From Halomonas sp. Bachu 37 (GTDB lineage: Bacteria > Pseudomonadota > Gammaproteobacteria > Pseudomonadales > Halomonadaceae), in assembly GCF_039691755.1 (NCBI RefSeq), contig NZ_CP137552.1, positions 3,100,001-3,164,000 on the forward strand: a DNA stretch of 64,000 bases, in the 5' to 3' direction. Below the pieces are notes generated by a model. The model made no database searches. It saw only the letters and a list, made by a program, of their open reading frames with translations, and was not told the DNA's origin. This document shows positions 15,248 to 23,896 of the stretch, piece after piece. Within the stretch, counting starts at the first letter, position 1. Each line of letters begins with the position of its first letter. Both the position numbers and the translations under genes were made by a program.

Positions 15248-16121
15248 GGCGTGGTTTATCAGCCCGTTCGATTACGGCTTCATGCGCCGGGCGGTGGTGG
15301 GCGGCCTGGCGCTTTCCCTGGCGGCACCGCCCTTGGGCGTGTTTCTGGTGCTGCGCGGGATGAGCCTGATCGGCGATGCCATGGCCCATGCCATTCTCCC
15401 CGGGGTGGCGCTGGGGTTTCTGCTGGCGGGATTCTCGCTGCCGGTGATGAGTATTGGCGGCGTGCTGTTCGGTGTGTTGGTGGCGCTACTGGCGGGGGCC
15501 GTGTCGAAGATGGGCGGCCAGCGGGAAGATGCCGCCATGGCGAGCTTTTTTATCATCTCGCTGGCGGCGGGCGTCATGCTGATTTCGATCGGCGGCAGCA
15601 GTGTCGACCTGACCCACGTGCTGTTCGGCTCGATCCTGGCGATCAACTCCACGGCACTGCTGTTGATTGCCTCCATCAGCACGCTGATCGTGATCATTCT
15701 CGCCGTCATTTTCCGGGCCCTGGTGGTGGAGTGCCTGGACCCGCTGTTCCTGCGCGGGCAAAGCCGCCGCAGCGGCTGGGTACATAGCGTATTCCTGGGG
15801 CTATTGGTGCTCAATCTCACCGCGGGTTTCCAGACCCTGGGAACGCTGATGGCGGTGGGCTTGATGATGCTGCCCGCCACCTCGGCACGTTTCTGGAGCA
15901 AGCGCCTGGAAGGCTTGATCGGCATTGCCATCGTACTGGCGATGGTGGCGAGTACCGGCGGGCTGCTGCTCTCGTTTCACCTGGATATTCCCTCCGGCCC
16001 AAGCATCATCCTGCTGGCAGGAGCGGGGTACTTTTTCTCGGCGCTGTTCGGTCGTTACCACAGTTTGGCGGCAAAGCTGCGGCGTAAACCGACGCCGCTT
16101 GCCTTCGAACAAGAGTCCTGA
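15231..16121 (+). CDS. znuB: zinc ABC transporter permease
   Basis: 296 residues with about eight to nine hydrophobic segments, family ABC-3. DYGFMRRAVVGGLALSLAAPPLGVFLVLRGMSLIGDAMAHAILPG is typical of ZnuB/TroC permeases, here continuing into VALGFLLAG. It forms the channel with ZnuC and receives zinc from ZnuA. GGAGGG lies just before ATG 15231, inside znuC, so the two are co-translated. A few C-terminal residues beyond the last helix are basic. Complete. Confidence 0.93.
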   Translation: MLALLEAWFISPFDYGFMRRAVVGGLALSLAAPPLGVFLVLRGMSLIGDAMAHAILPGVALGFLLAGFSLPVMSIGGVLFGVLVALLAGAVSKMGGQREDAAMASFFIISLAAGVMLISIGGSSVDLTHVLFGSILAINSTALLLIASISTLIVIILAVIFRALVVECLDPLFLRGQSRRSGWVHSVFLGLLVLNLTAGFQTLGTLMAVGLMMLPATSARFWSKRLEGLIGIAIVLAMVASTGGLLLSFHLDIPSGPSIILLAGAGYFFSALFGRYHSLAAKLRRKPTPLAFEQES

Positions 16122-16156
16122 CTTTTCATTTCTGTGCTTACCGTAAGGAGTTCTGC

Positions 16157-17221
<1,065 letters not shown>

Positions 17222-17241
17222 GCAGGAAACAAACGTTATCA

Positions 17242-17262
17242 GCCGCCTTCGGGCGGCTTTTT
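17242..17262 (+). terminator. znu operon terminator
   Basis: GCCGCC (17242-17247), TTCG tetraloop, GGCGGC (17252-17257), then TTTTT. It lies 20 bases after the znuA stop. A textbook intrinsic terminator. Confidence 0.92.
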
Positions 17263-17349
17263 AATGGGAGTTAGAATTGCAGTTGCATCCTTCGTCCCCC
17301 ATGACGGAGACTGAGGACTTTTCAGCGCGCTTGTGAGGGTATCGATACC

Positions 17350-18024
17350 ATGCGACTCAACGCGGATTTTTCTCGTTTTGCGAGCGTGACGCCGGCCGAG
17401 TATCACTGGGTCAGCTCTCCCGTGCCCGGGGTCGAACGCATGATGCTCGACCGAATCGGCGATAAAATCGCCCGCGCCACATCGCTGGTACGCTACCACC
17501 CCCATAGCCGTTTCTCTTCCCATCAGCATGCCGGCGGTGAAGAGATACTGGTACTCGAAGGCGAGTTTGCCGACGAGCATGGCCGCTACCCCGCCGGTAC
17601 TTATCTGCGCAACCCCGTCGGCACCTCTCATACGCCGCAAGTCGACGATCAAGGCGCCCTGCTGTTCGTCAAGCTGCATCAATTCGATCCCGGCGATACC
17701 CATCAGTTTGCGCGCAACTGCGCCCTTTCACCGTGGCAACCCGACCGTCGACCGGGCGTGTCGTACAAGGTGCTGCACAAGCACGCTACCGAAAGCGTCA
17801 GCCTGGAGCGCTGGGAACCCCACATCTGCAGTACCTTTGCGTCCTCCTGTGCCGGGGTGGAAATACTGGTGCTGGAAGGCGCATTGCAGGCGCAGCAGAG
17901 CGAGACCGTCTATCCAGCAGGTAGCTGGTTACGCTATCCCGCCGGAGAGGAGTTCACACTGCAAGCAGGGGATGACGGAGCAACGTTTTACGTCAAGCGC
18001 GGCCACTTGATGGCGTTCACCTGA
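17350..18024 (+). CDS. two-cupin protein, ChrR-like
   Basis: 224 residues made of two cupin repeats. The first (about 45-105) has RYHPHSRFSSHQHAGGEE with several possible metal ligands, and GTSHTPQ; the second (about 140-215) lacks most of the histidines (CAGVEILVLEGAL, YPAGSWLRYP) and is probably structural. It resembles the cupin domain of ChrR anti-sigma factors, but the zinc-binding anti-sigma domain is missing. So it is more likely a stand-alone metal-dependent cupin, perhaps handling reactive small molecules. No sigma factor gene is adjacent. GAGGG lies upstream. Confidence 0.75.
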   Translation: MRLNADFSRFASVTPAEYHWVSSPVPGVERMMLDRIGDKIARATSLVRYHPHSRFSSHQHAGGEEILVLEGEFADEHGRYPAGTYLRNPVGTSHTPQVDDQGALLFVKLHQFDPGDTHQFARNCALSPWQPDRRPGVSYKVLHKHATESVSLERWEPHICSTFASSCAGVEILVLEGALQAQQSETVYPAGSWLRYPAGEEFTLQAGDDGATFYVKRGHLMAFT

Positions 18025-18073
18025 GTTCTCCACGCAAAATCGACACGGCGAAACGAGCCGGCAGCAGAGACGC

Positions 18074-18433
18074 TCAAAACCCCAGGAAAGGCGCCAACGA
18101 GATAACGGCGATCAGGATTACGGCCACCATTACCAGCAGCATCTGGAAGGGGTGCGCCGTCACGCGGCGCCATAGGGTCGGTGCGTCACCGCGGGCCACG
18201 GCTTCGCGATACTCCGCCTGCAGGCGAACGCGCCGCTCGTCCTGATAACACTCGAGTACGGCCTGGGCCTGCTCCGCCTGGCTCGCGTCGCGCAACCAGA
18301 TGGCCTCGACGCCCAGGCGAAACAAGCCCGCCTGGGTCTCGTAGACATCGAAGCCATGCTCGGCCAGCAGCTCACGCACTTCCGCCGCCTCTTCGTCGGT
18401 CACGTTGTGCAGGCGAAAGAGTAACTTGGCCAT
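18074..18433 (-). CDS. DUF6164 family membrane protein
   Basis: 119 residues. The N-terminal 55 residues form a small alpha/beta domain (MAKLLFRLHNVTDEEAAEVRE...FDVYETQAGLF) of the kind found in DUF2007-like signal-transducing proteins. A helical basic region follows, and one C-terminal transmembrane segment (MLLVMVAVILIAVISLAPFL). I recognise the DUF6164 pattern; its function is unknown. ATG 18433 lies 5 bases after the gloA stop, so the two form an operon. Confidence 0.7.
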   Translation of the reverse strand: MAKLLFRLHNVTDEEAAEVRELLAEHGFDVYETQAGLFRLGVEAIWLRDASQAEQAQAVLECYQDERRVRLQAEYREAVARGDAPTLWRRVTAHPFQMLLVMVAVILIAVISLAPFLGF

Positions 18434-18438
18434 GGCGG

Positions 18439-18972
18439 TTAATTCCCCAGGCTGTCCAGGCGGGCGGCTTCCACGACCTCGATCCAGTAGCCGTCGGCAT
18501 CCTTGATGAAGATGACGTCCTGCATCTTGCCCTGGTCGGAGCGCTTGACGAATTCCACCGCATTGCTGTCGAACCAGGCCTCGGCGGCGTCCAGGTCGGG
18601 CACGCAGAAACACAGATGGCCGAAGCCCTGGGGTTCGCTGTTGCCGTCGTGATAAGCCAGGTCGGATTGCGTCTCCGTCCCCCAGTTGTGAGTCAGTTCC
18701 AGCAGGCCTTTCTGACTGAATGTCCAGACGGTCCGCTGAGCGCTATCCTCCGGTGGCGCGGTGTGATCGTCCAGATTGGCGAGGAAATAGAGCGAAAACT
18801 GCATCTCCTCGAAATCAAGACGCCGCACGACGCTCATGCCGAATACCCGCGAATAGAAAGCCAAAGCCTTTTCCGGGTCCTTGACGCGCAACATGGTGTG
18901 GTTCAAACGGAACCCTTGGGTTTCTGCCGGGGTGGGCTGCACCCCGGGGTGTTGCTCGCCCGAAAAACGCAT
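18439..18972 (-). CDS. gloA: lactoylglutathione lyase (glyoxalase I)
   Basis: 177 residues, of the longer glyoxalase I type that is related to the eukaryotic and pseudomonad enzyme. It isomerises the hemithioacetal of methylglyoxal and glutathione to S-lactoylglutathione. Visible: FRLNHTMLRVKDPEKALAFYSRVFGM with the first metal ligand His, LLELTHNWGTE (Glu), GFGHLCFCVPDLD (His) and KDADGYWIEVVE (Glu), so all four metal ligands are present. AGGAG lies upstream. Operon with the DUF6164 gene; divergent from the peroxiredoxin gene. Confidence 0.93.
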   Translation of the reverse strand: MRFSGEQHPGVQPTPAETQGFRLNHTMLRVKDPEKALAFYSRVFGMSVVRRLDFEEMQFSLYFLANLDDHTAPPEDSAQRTVWTFSQKGLLELTHNWGTETQSDLAYHDGNSEPQGFGHLCFCVPDLDAAEAWFDSNAVEFVKRSDQGKMQDVIFIKDADGYWIEVVEAARLDSLGN

Positions 18973-19142
18973 GATTGACTCCTGACCCTATGTTGCGAAC
19001 TGCCGTTCTTGCCCTAGCCGCGAAGAGACGGTGAAAGAACATATTGATATAGTTAAACTTCCAAGAAGAACTTTTAAGCCTAAGAAATTGATTCTATGCT
19101 AGGCAGGAAAGCTTATCACTGCACCTATACAAGGAGAATCCC

Positions 19143-19784
19143 ATGACATTGCGCCTAGGTGACATCGCACCAGATTTCGAACAGGACAGCACCGCCGGCA
19201 AGATTCGTTTCCACGAGTGGGCCGGGGATGATTGGGTCATTCTGTTCTCCCACCCCAAGGACTTCACCCCGGTCTGCACCACCGAACTTGGCGAAGTGTC
19301 CCGTCTCAAGCCCGAGTTCGACAAGCGCAACACCAAGGCCATCGGGCTATCCGTCGATCCGATCGACGACCACCACGCCTGGGCTGGCGATATCGAGGAA
19401 ACCCAGGGCCACGGCTTGAATTTCCCGCTGCTGGCGGACAGCGACCGCAAGGTCAGCGACCTTTACGACATGATTCACCCCAACGCCAACGACACCCTGA
19501 CGGTGCGTAGCGTGTTCATTATCGATCCGGCCAAGAAGATTCGTCTGACGCTCACCTACCCTGCCAGCACCGGACGCAATTTTGCCGAGATCCTGCGAGT
19601 GCTCGATAGCCTCCAGCTAACCGACGGCTACAAGGTCGCTACCCCGGTGAACTGGTGCGAGGGTGATGACTGCATCATCGTGCCTTCGGTCAGCAACGAA
19701 GACGCCAAGACGTTATTCCCCGAAGGCTGGGACGAGAAGAAACCCTACCTGCGCATGGTCAAGCAACCCAAGAAAGGCAGCTGA
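19143..19784 (+). CDS. 1-Cys peroxiredoxin (Prx6/AhpC-TSA family)
   Basis: 213 residues. Reduces hydrogen peroxide and organic peroxides in the cytoplasm. The peroxidatic Cys45 lies in FTPVCTTELG. The C-terminal 1-cysPrx_C region is present (VNWCEGDDCIIVPSVSNEDA), placing it in the Prx6 group, whose resolving thiol usually comes from another molecule. AAGGAG lies 5 bases before the ATG. Its own promoter must lie in the AT-rich 170-base gap shared with gloA. Both neighbours deal with reactive compounds. Confidence 0.92.
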   Translation: MTLRLGDIAPDFEQDSTAGKIRFHEWAGDDWVILFSHPKDFTPVCTTELGEVSRLKPEFDKRNTKAIGLSVDPIDDHHAWAGDIEETQGHGLNFPLLADSDRKVSDLYDMIHPNANDTLTVRSVFIIDPAKKIRLTLTYPASTGRNFAEILRVLDSLQLTDGYKVATPVNWCEGDDCIIVPSVSNEDAKTLFPEGWDEKKPYLRMVKQPKKGS

Positions 19785-19822
19785 ATCGAATCGGCCAGCG
19801 GTGTAGCATAGGCACCAGTAAC

Positions 19823-19902
19823 GACAGGGGCGCTGCAGGCTTTCATGCAGCTGAGATGTACCCTTGAACCTGAACCGGATAATGCCGGCGTAGGAAGTCG
19901 TG
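19823..19902 (+). promoter_or_regulatory. TPP riboswitch
   Basis: Contains the conserved THI-element blocks in order: ACAGGGGCGCTG, GCTGAGA, CCCTTGAACCTGAACCGGAT and AATGCCGGCGTAGGAA, with a variable hairpin GCTGCAGGCTTTCATGCAGC between the first two. It precedes thiM. The ribosome binding site GGGAG (19934-19938) can pair with CTCC near 19909-19912, so control is probably at translation initiation; no terminator is seen between riboswitch and gene. Confidence 0.95.
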
Positions 19903-19940
19903 ATCGGTCTCCGGCCGGCCTTCGTCCGCGCCTGGGAGCG

Positions 19941-20756
19941 ATGATGCCCGCACCACTTGATCTTGCCTCCGCGCTTGAAGCGCTACGCCGCCAGCGTCCG
20001 CTGGTGCACAACATCACCAACTATGTGGCCATGAACAGTTCGGCCAATCTGCTGTTGGCGATGGGTGCCTCACCGGCAATGCTACATGCCCGCGAGGAGG
20101 TGGTGGAATTCGTCGGCCTGGCCGACGTACTCTCCATCAATCTCGGAACACCATCCCCCGCCTGGGCCGAGGCCATGCTTCAGGCCGCCAAGGCGGCGCA
20201 GGTACAGGGCAAGCCGTGGGTACTCGACCCGGTCGCCGTGGGCGCCACGGCTTACCGCCGGCAGTTGGCGGCTACGCTACTCGACGCCTCGCCCACGCTG
20301 ATTCGAGCCAATCCCTCGGAAATCCTGGCACTCGACGGCATGGCCAACCCAGGGCGTGGCGTGGATGCCACCGACAGTACGGCAAACGCCACCCAGGCAG
20401 CCATCCGCCTGGCTCGCCATCATGCCTGCCTGGTCGCGGTAACGGGCGAGTACGACCTGGTCACCGACGGCCAGCGGCATGTTCTCGTTCACGGCGGCCA
20501 TGAGTTGATGCCCACCGTGACAACCTTGGGCTGTGGATTGAGCGCCGTGGCGGGAGCCTTTATCGCCGCTTCGCCTCGGGACACGTTCAACGCCTGCGTC
20601 GCGGCCCTGACAAGCTTCGCCGTGGCCGGGTCCCAGGCCGCCCATGACGCCCGGGGCCCGGCCAGTTTCCAGGTCGCTTTCATCGATGCTCTTTATCAGC
20701 TGACTCCCGAGCAGCTGGCGGCCCAGGCCAATGTGGAGGTGACCAATGCGCTGTAA
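19941..20756 (+). CDS. thiM: hydroxyethylthiazole kinase
   Basis: 271 residues. Phosphorylates the thiazole moiety (HET) for salvage into thiamine phosphate. N-terminal RPLVHNITNYVAMNSSANLLLAMGASPAM, DPVAVGAT, NPSEILAL and the C-terminal GCGLSAVAGAF phosphate-binding motif are diagnostic. There are two adjacent ATGs (19941 and 19944); GGGAG spacing slightly favours the second. Under the TPP riboswitch and overlapping thiE by 11 bases. Confidence 0.95.
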   Translation: MMPAPLDLASALEALRRQRPLVHNITNYVAMNSSANLLLAMGASPAMLHAREEVVEFVGLADVLSINLGTPSPAWAEAMLQAAKAAQVQGKPWVLDPVAVGATAYRRQLAATLLDASPTLIRANPSEILALDGMANPGRGVDATDSTANATQAAIRLARHHACLVAVTGEYDLVTDGQRHVLVHGGHELMPTVTTLGCGLSAVAGAFIAASPRDTFNACVAALTSFAVAGSQAAHDARGPASFQVAFIDALYQLTPEQLAAQANVEVTNAL

Positions 20757-21360
20757 CCTTTCCCTTTATCTAGTGACCGACCCCGACTTGTGCCGTGGGC
20801 ACGGGCTGGAAAGTACGGTGGCCGCTGCCGTTAGGGGCGGAGTCACCATGGTGCAGCTGCGCGACAAGCATGCCAGCGACACCGAAATGATAGCCCAGGC
20901 GATACGTCTGAAAGAGATACTGGAAGGCTCGGGCGTCCCGTTGATCATCAATGATCGTCTATCAGTTGCTTTGGAGAGCGGCGCCGACGGCTTGCATGTA
21001 GGCCAGAGCGATACTGCCGTCCACGAGGCGCGAGACGCCATGAAGCCCGGCGCCATCATCGGCCTTTCCATTAATTCGCTGGACGAACTGGCTGCGGCCC
21101 CCGTGGAAATACTCGATTACATCGGCCTGGGGCCGGTCTTCGCCACTCCCAGCAAGCAGAACCATGCCCAGCCGATCGGGTTTGAGGGTCTGGCGACCCT
21201 CGCCCAAGCCAGCCCGCTGCCCAGCGTGGCGATAGGCGGTCTCAAGGCCGAGCATTGCCGTTCCGTACGAGAGGCAGGTGCCCATGGCATCGCCGTGATT
21301 TCGGCTATTTGCGGACAGACCGATCCCGAGCAGGCGGCTCGCTCGTTCCGTTTTACCTGA
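20746..21360 (+). CDS. thiE: thiamine-phosphate synthase
   Basis: 204 residues, TIM-barrel enzyme that joins HMP-pyrophosphate and HET-phosphate to thiamine phosphate. Visible: LYLVTDPDLCRGHG, GGVTMVQLRDKHASD, LIINDRLSVALESGADGLHVGQSD, GLGPVFATPSKQNH and the C-terminal VAIGGLKAEH. Its start lies within thiM. With thiM alone (no thiD nearby) the unit serves thiazole salvage. Confidence 0.95.
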   Translation: MRCNLSLYLVTDPDLCRGHGLESTVAAAVRGGVTMVQLRDKHASDTEMIAQAIRLKEILEGSGVPLIINDRLSVALESGADGLHVGQSDTAVHEARDAMKPGAIIGLSINSLDELAAAPVEILDYIGLGPVFATPSKQNHAQPIGFEGLATLAQASPLPSVAIGGLKAEHCRSVREAGAHGIAVISAICGQTDPEQAARSFRFT

Positions 21361-21416
21361 CGGCAAAGGTCCAAAGGTTGTTAACTGAAACGACAGCTCC
21401 AGCTCGGCGGCACAGT

Positions 21417-22292
21417 TCAAGCCGTCGGGCGGCGCTTCAGTGTGGTACGCCGGTCGTGATAGGCAATCGCCAAGCCACTACCGATAATCAGCGTACTGCC
21501 CACCCATACCCATGCGTCGGGCATTTCCCCCCAGAACCACCAACCCAATAATACCGCCCACAACATGGCGGTGTAATCGAACGGCGCGGCAATCGCCGCA
21601 GGCGCATAACGAAACGCCAGGGTAATGAAAGCGGTAGCGCCGATGCCCAGCACACCCGAAAGCAGAAAGCCCGGCCAGTGCCAGGGATGGGGCGCTTGCC
21701 ACACCCAGGGCAGCAAGGCGGCGGAGATGACCAAGGGAACCAGAGTCATGTAGAACACCATGGCCCATAGATGCTCGTGCTTGCCGTAGCGCCGCGCGGT
21801 AATCATCAAAAGCGCGTAGAATACCGCCGCTCCCAGTAGCACCAGCGCTCCCGGGTCGAAAGCGTCGCCCCCGGGTCGCACCACGACTAACACTCCCGCA
21901 AACCCCAGCAGCGAAGCGGCAAGTACCGGTGCATCGATACGCTCGCCCAGTAGCGGAACGGATAACAGAGTGACAAACAGTGGCGCCACGAAGGCGATCG
22001 CGGTCGCTTCGGCGAGGGGCAGCAGGGTCAACCCCAGCACGAAACAACCCATCGTGCCGGTATAGATCAAGCCCCTGACCAGGTGCACGCCGGGACGCCG
22101 GGTGCGCAGCTTGATCAAGCCACCGCTGAAGTGGGCCAACACAGCTATTAGAGGAAGCGATACCAGGGTACGGAAGAAGATGATCTGAACGGGTGAATGG
22201 GTTTCCCCCAGCCATTTGGACACGGCATCACCCAGGGCAAGAAACAACACACCCAGGCACATGCAACCGATTCCCTTGAACGACGGTGACAT
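21417..22292 (-). CDS. EamA-family (DMT) transporter
   Basis: 291 residues with ten hydrophobic segments in two EamA repeats (first about 7-140, second about 155-285). The N-terminal MCLGVLFLALGDAVSKWLG and the duplicated topology are typical of drug/metabolite transporters. A substrate cannot be told; members export amino acids, nucleobases or others. It converges on thiE and is separated from dac by a terminator. Confidence 0.85.
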   Translation of the reverse strand: MSPSFKGIGCMCLGVLFLALGDAVSKWLGETHSPVQIIFFRTLVSLPLIAVLAHFSGGLIKLRTRRPGVHLVRGLIYTGTMGCFVLGLTLLPLAEATAIAFVAPLFVTLLSVPLLGERIDAPVLAASLLGFAGVLVVVRPGGDAFDPGALVLLGAAVFYALLMITARRYGKHEHLWAMVFYMTLVPLVISAALLPWVWQAPHPWHWPGFLLSGVLGIGATAFITLAFRYAPAAIAAPFDYTAMLWAVLLGWWFWGEMPDAWVWVGSTLIIGSGLAIAYHDRRTTLKRRPTA

Positions 22293-22311
22293 TTTCTCTA
22301 CTCCAAAAACT

Positions 22312-22341
22312 CACCCCGCCGGTCCATCAACCGGCGGGGTG
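22312..22341 (-). terminator. terminator of the carboxypeptidase gene
   Basis: CACCCCGCCGG / CCGGCGGGGTG stem with an 8-base loop; on the minus strand it is followed by AGTTTTTGG. Placed 19 bases after the stop of the D,D-carboxypeptidase gene. Confidence 0.85.
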
Positions 22342-22359
22342 CGCAGGAACACACAACGA

Positions 22360-23724
22360 CTACAAGCTGGCGTTGACGACCATGCAATCCATGCCTTCCG
22401 CTTGCAGTCGAGTGCATGCCCGATGAGCCTGCTCTTCGTGTAGATCGACGAGACGCGCCCGATAGACCGGTGGCCCCTCCTGCAGGGCATCGACTGCAAT
22501 ACGCGCTTGCTGAAACTCCTGGCTCACCCGCTGTGCAGCTTGCTGGGCCAGATGACGGGCATGCTCAGCCTGACTGAAGGCCCCCACCTGAATACCCCAG
22601 TGCCCCGCGGCCGTAGCGGCGAGATCCCGTTCCCGCTGCATGAAACGCTGCAATGGATCATCGGCGGCTGCCAGTGGCTCATTGACGCCTGATGGCGGCG
22701 TAGAGGCGGGCTGCGTCATGGCGACTGATTCGCCGGACTGACTCGAGCGGCGTGCCGGCGTGTTGGAGATATCCACCGCCGCCATCAGCGAGCCGCTAGC
22801 CGACTGCTGCCGATAAGGCGCCGCATGACCGGGAAACTCCATGTATTCCTGGGAGATACTGGCATTGGCCAGCCAGTTGCCCCTATCGCGCAGCGACGCT
22901 CGCTGAAAGCCGCGGTCCAGTAAATCGGCCATGTGGGCATCGCGGGACTGGGCGGTGAATCCGCCCATCACGATCGCCATCAAGCGTCGCCCGCCACGCA
23001 CGGCGGTAGTCGCCACATTGAAGCCCGAGGCACGAATGAAACCGGTTTTCAGGCCGTCCGCGCCGGGATAGTTTTTCACCAACCGGTTATGACTGGTATG
23101 TCGGGTGCCTCGGTAGGTAAATTCCTGCAGCGAGAAATAGTGATAATACTGGGGAAAATCCTCCATCACCCTGACCGAAAGGGTCAGCATATCCCGGGCC
23201 GTGGTGGCCTGTTGGTCATCGGGCAGGCCCGAAGCATTACGGAACGTCGTCGAGTGCATGCCCAGCTCGCGGGCCTTCTGTGTCATCAGATGAGCGAACT
23301 GTCGCTCACTGCCGCCCAACGCCTCGGCAACCACAACCGCCACGTCATTGGCCGAACGCACGACCATCGCTCGAATCGCCTCATCCACCTTGATGGAGCC
23401 GCCTGCGGGGAGCCACAGCTTTACCGCCGGCATGGCCGCGGCCTGGCTGGACACGGGCAAGGCCTGATTCAGCTCTAGGTTGCCTCGCTCCAGCGCCTCG
23501 AAAACCAGATAGAGCGTCATCATCTTCGTCAACGATGCCGGGTAGCGACGGATATCGGCATTGGCGGCATACAGCACCTCGCCATTCTCCAGATCTACCA
23601 CCATCCCTGCGTAGCGCGGATTGGCTGCGGCCGGGAGCGAGAAAAGCAGGCAGAGGCTCAAGACTATGCCGGTAACTACTGGCCCGGTAAATACCGGTAG
23701 GGAGCGAAACGCGGATACTTTCAT
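22360..23724 (-). CDS. D-alanyl-D-alanine carboxypeptidase with C-terminal SPOR domain
   Basis: 454 residues. Signal peptide about 1-34 (...SLPAAANP). Peptidase S11 domain with all three penicillin-binding motifs: S64-L-T-K67, S124-A-N126 and K226-T-G228. It removes the last D-Ala from peptidoglycan stem peptides in the periplasm. Instead of the PBP5 C-terminal beta domain and amphipathic membrane anchor, it has a linker of about 90 residues and a SPOR domain (about 370-450, HWGIQVGAFSQAEHARHLA) that should bind denuded glycan strands at the division site. It is a dacA/dacC-like enzyme, but the architecture differs, so no symbol is given. Confidence 0.9.
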   Translation of the reverse strand: MKVSAFRSLPVFTGPVVTGIVLSLCLLFSLPAAANPRYAGMVVDLENGEVLYAANADIRRYPASLTKMMTLYLVFEALERGNLELNQALPVSSQAAAMPAVKLWLPAGGSIKVDEAIRAMVVRSANDVAVVVAEALGGSERQFAHLMTQKARELGMHSTTFRNASGLPDDQQATTARDMLTLSVRVMEDFPQYYHYFSLQEFTYRGTRHTSHNRLVKNYPGADGLKTGFIRASGFNVATTAVRGGRRLMAIVMGGFTAQSRDAHMADLLDRGFQRASLRDRGNWLANASISQEYMEFPGHAAPYRQQSASGSLMAAVDISNTPARRSSQSGESVAMTQPASTPPSGVNEPLAAADDPLQRFMQRERDLAATAAGHWGIQVGAFSQAEHARHLAQQAAQRVSQEFQQARIAVDALQEGPPVYRARLVDLHEEQAHRACTRLQAEGMDCMVVNASL

Positions 23725-23896
23725 GATGTTCCCTTGGATCGGTAATCAAACGAGTAGTGACGTGGCCTGCTCAACAGGCGAGGTTTTGCTTCATTATGAA
23801 TCGTCACGCTTTCTTGTGTACAGCCTTTCCCTATATCGCAGCATCGCAGCGAATAGCATCAGCGTAACCCAACATGCCCTATCGTTATCAAGCAGG

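Noticed and set aside
17350..18024. ChrR anti-sigma factor
   Set aside because: Only the cupin part is present; the zinc-binding anti-sigma domain and an adjacent ECF sigma gene are missing.
23765..23779. Small hairpin GCCTG/CAGGC upstream of the carboxypeptidase gene
   Set aside because: Five-base stem only; could be chance.
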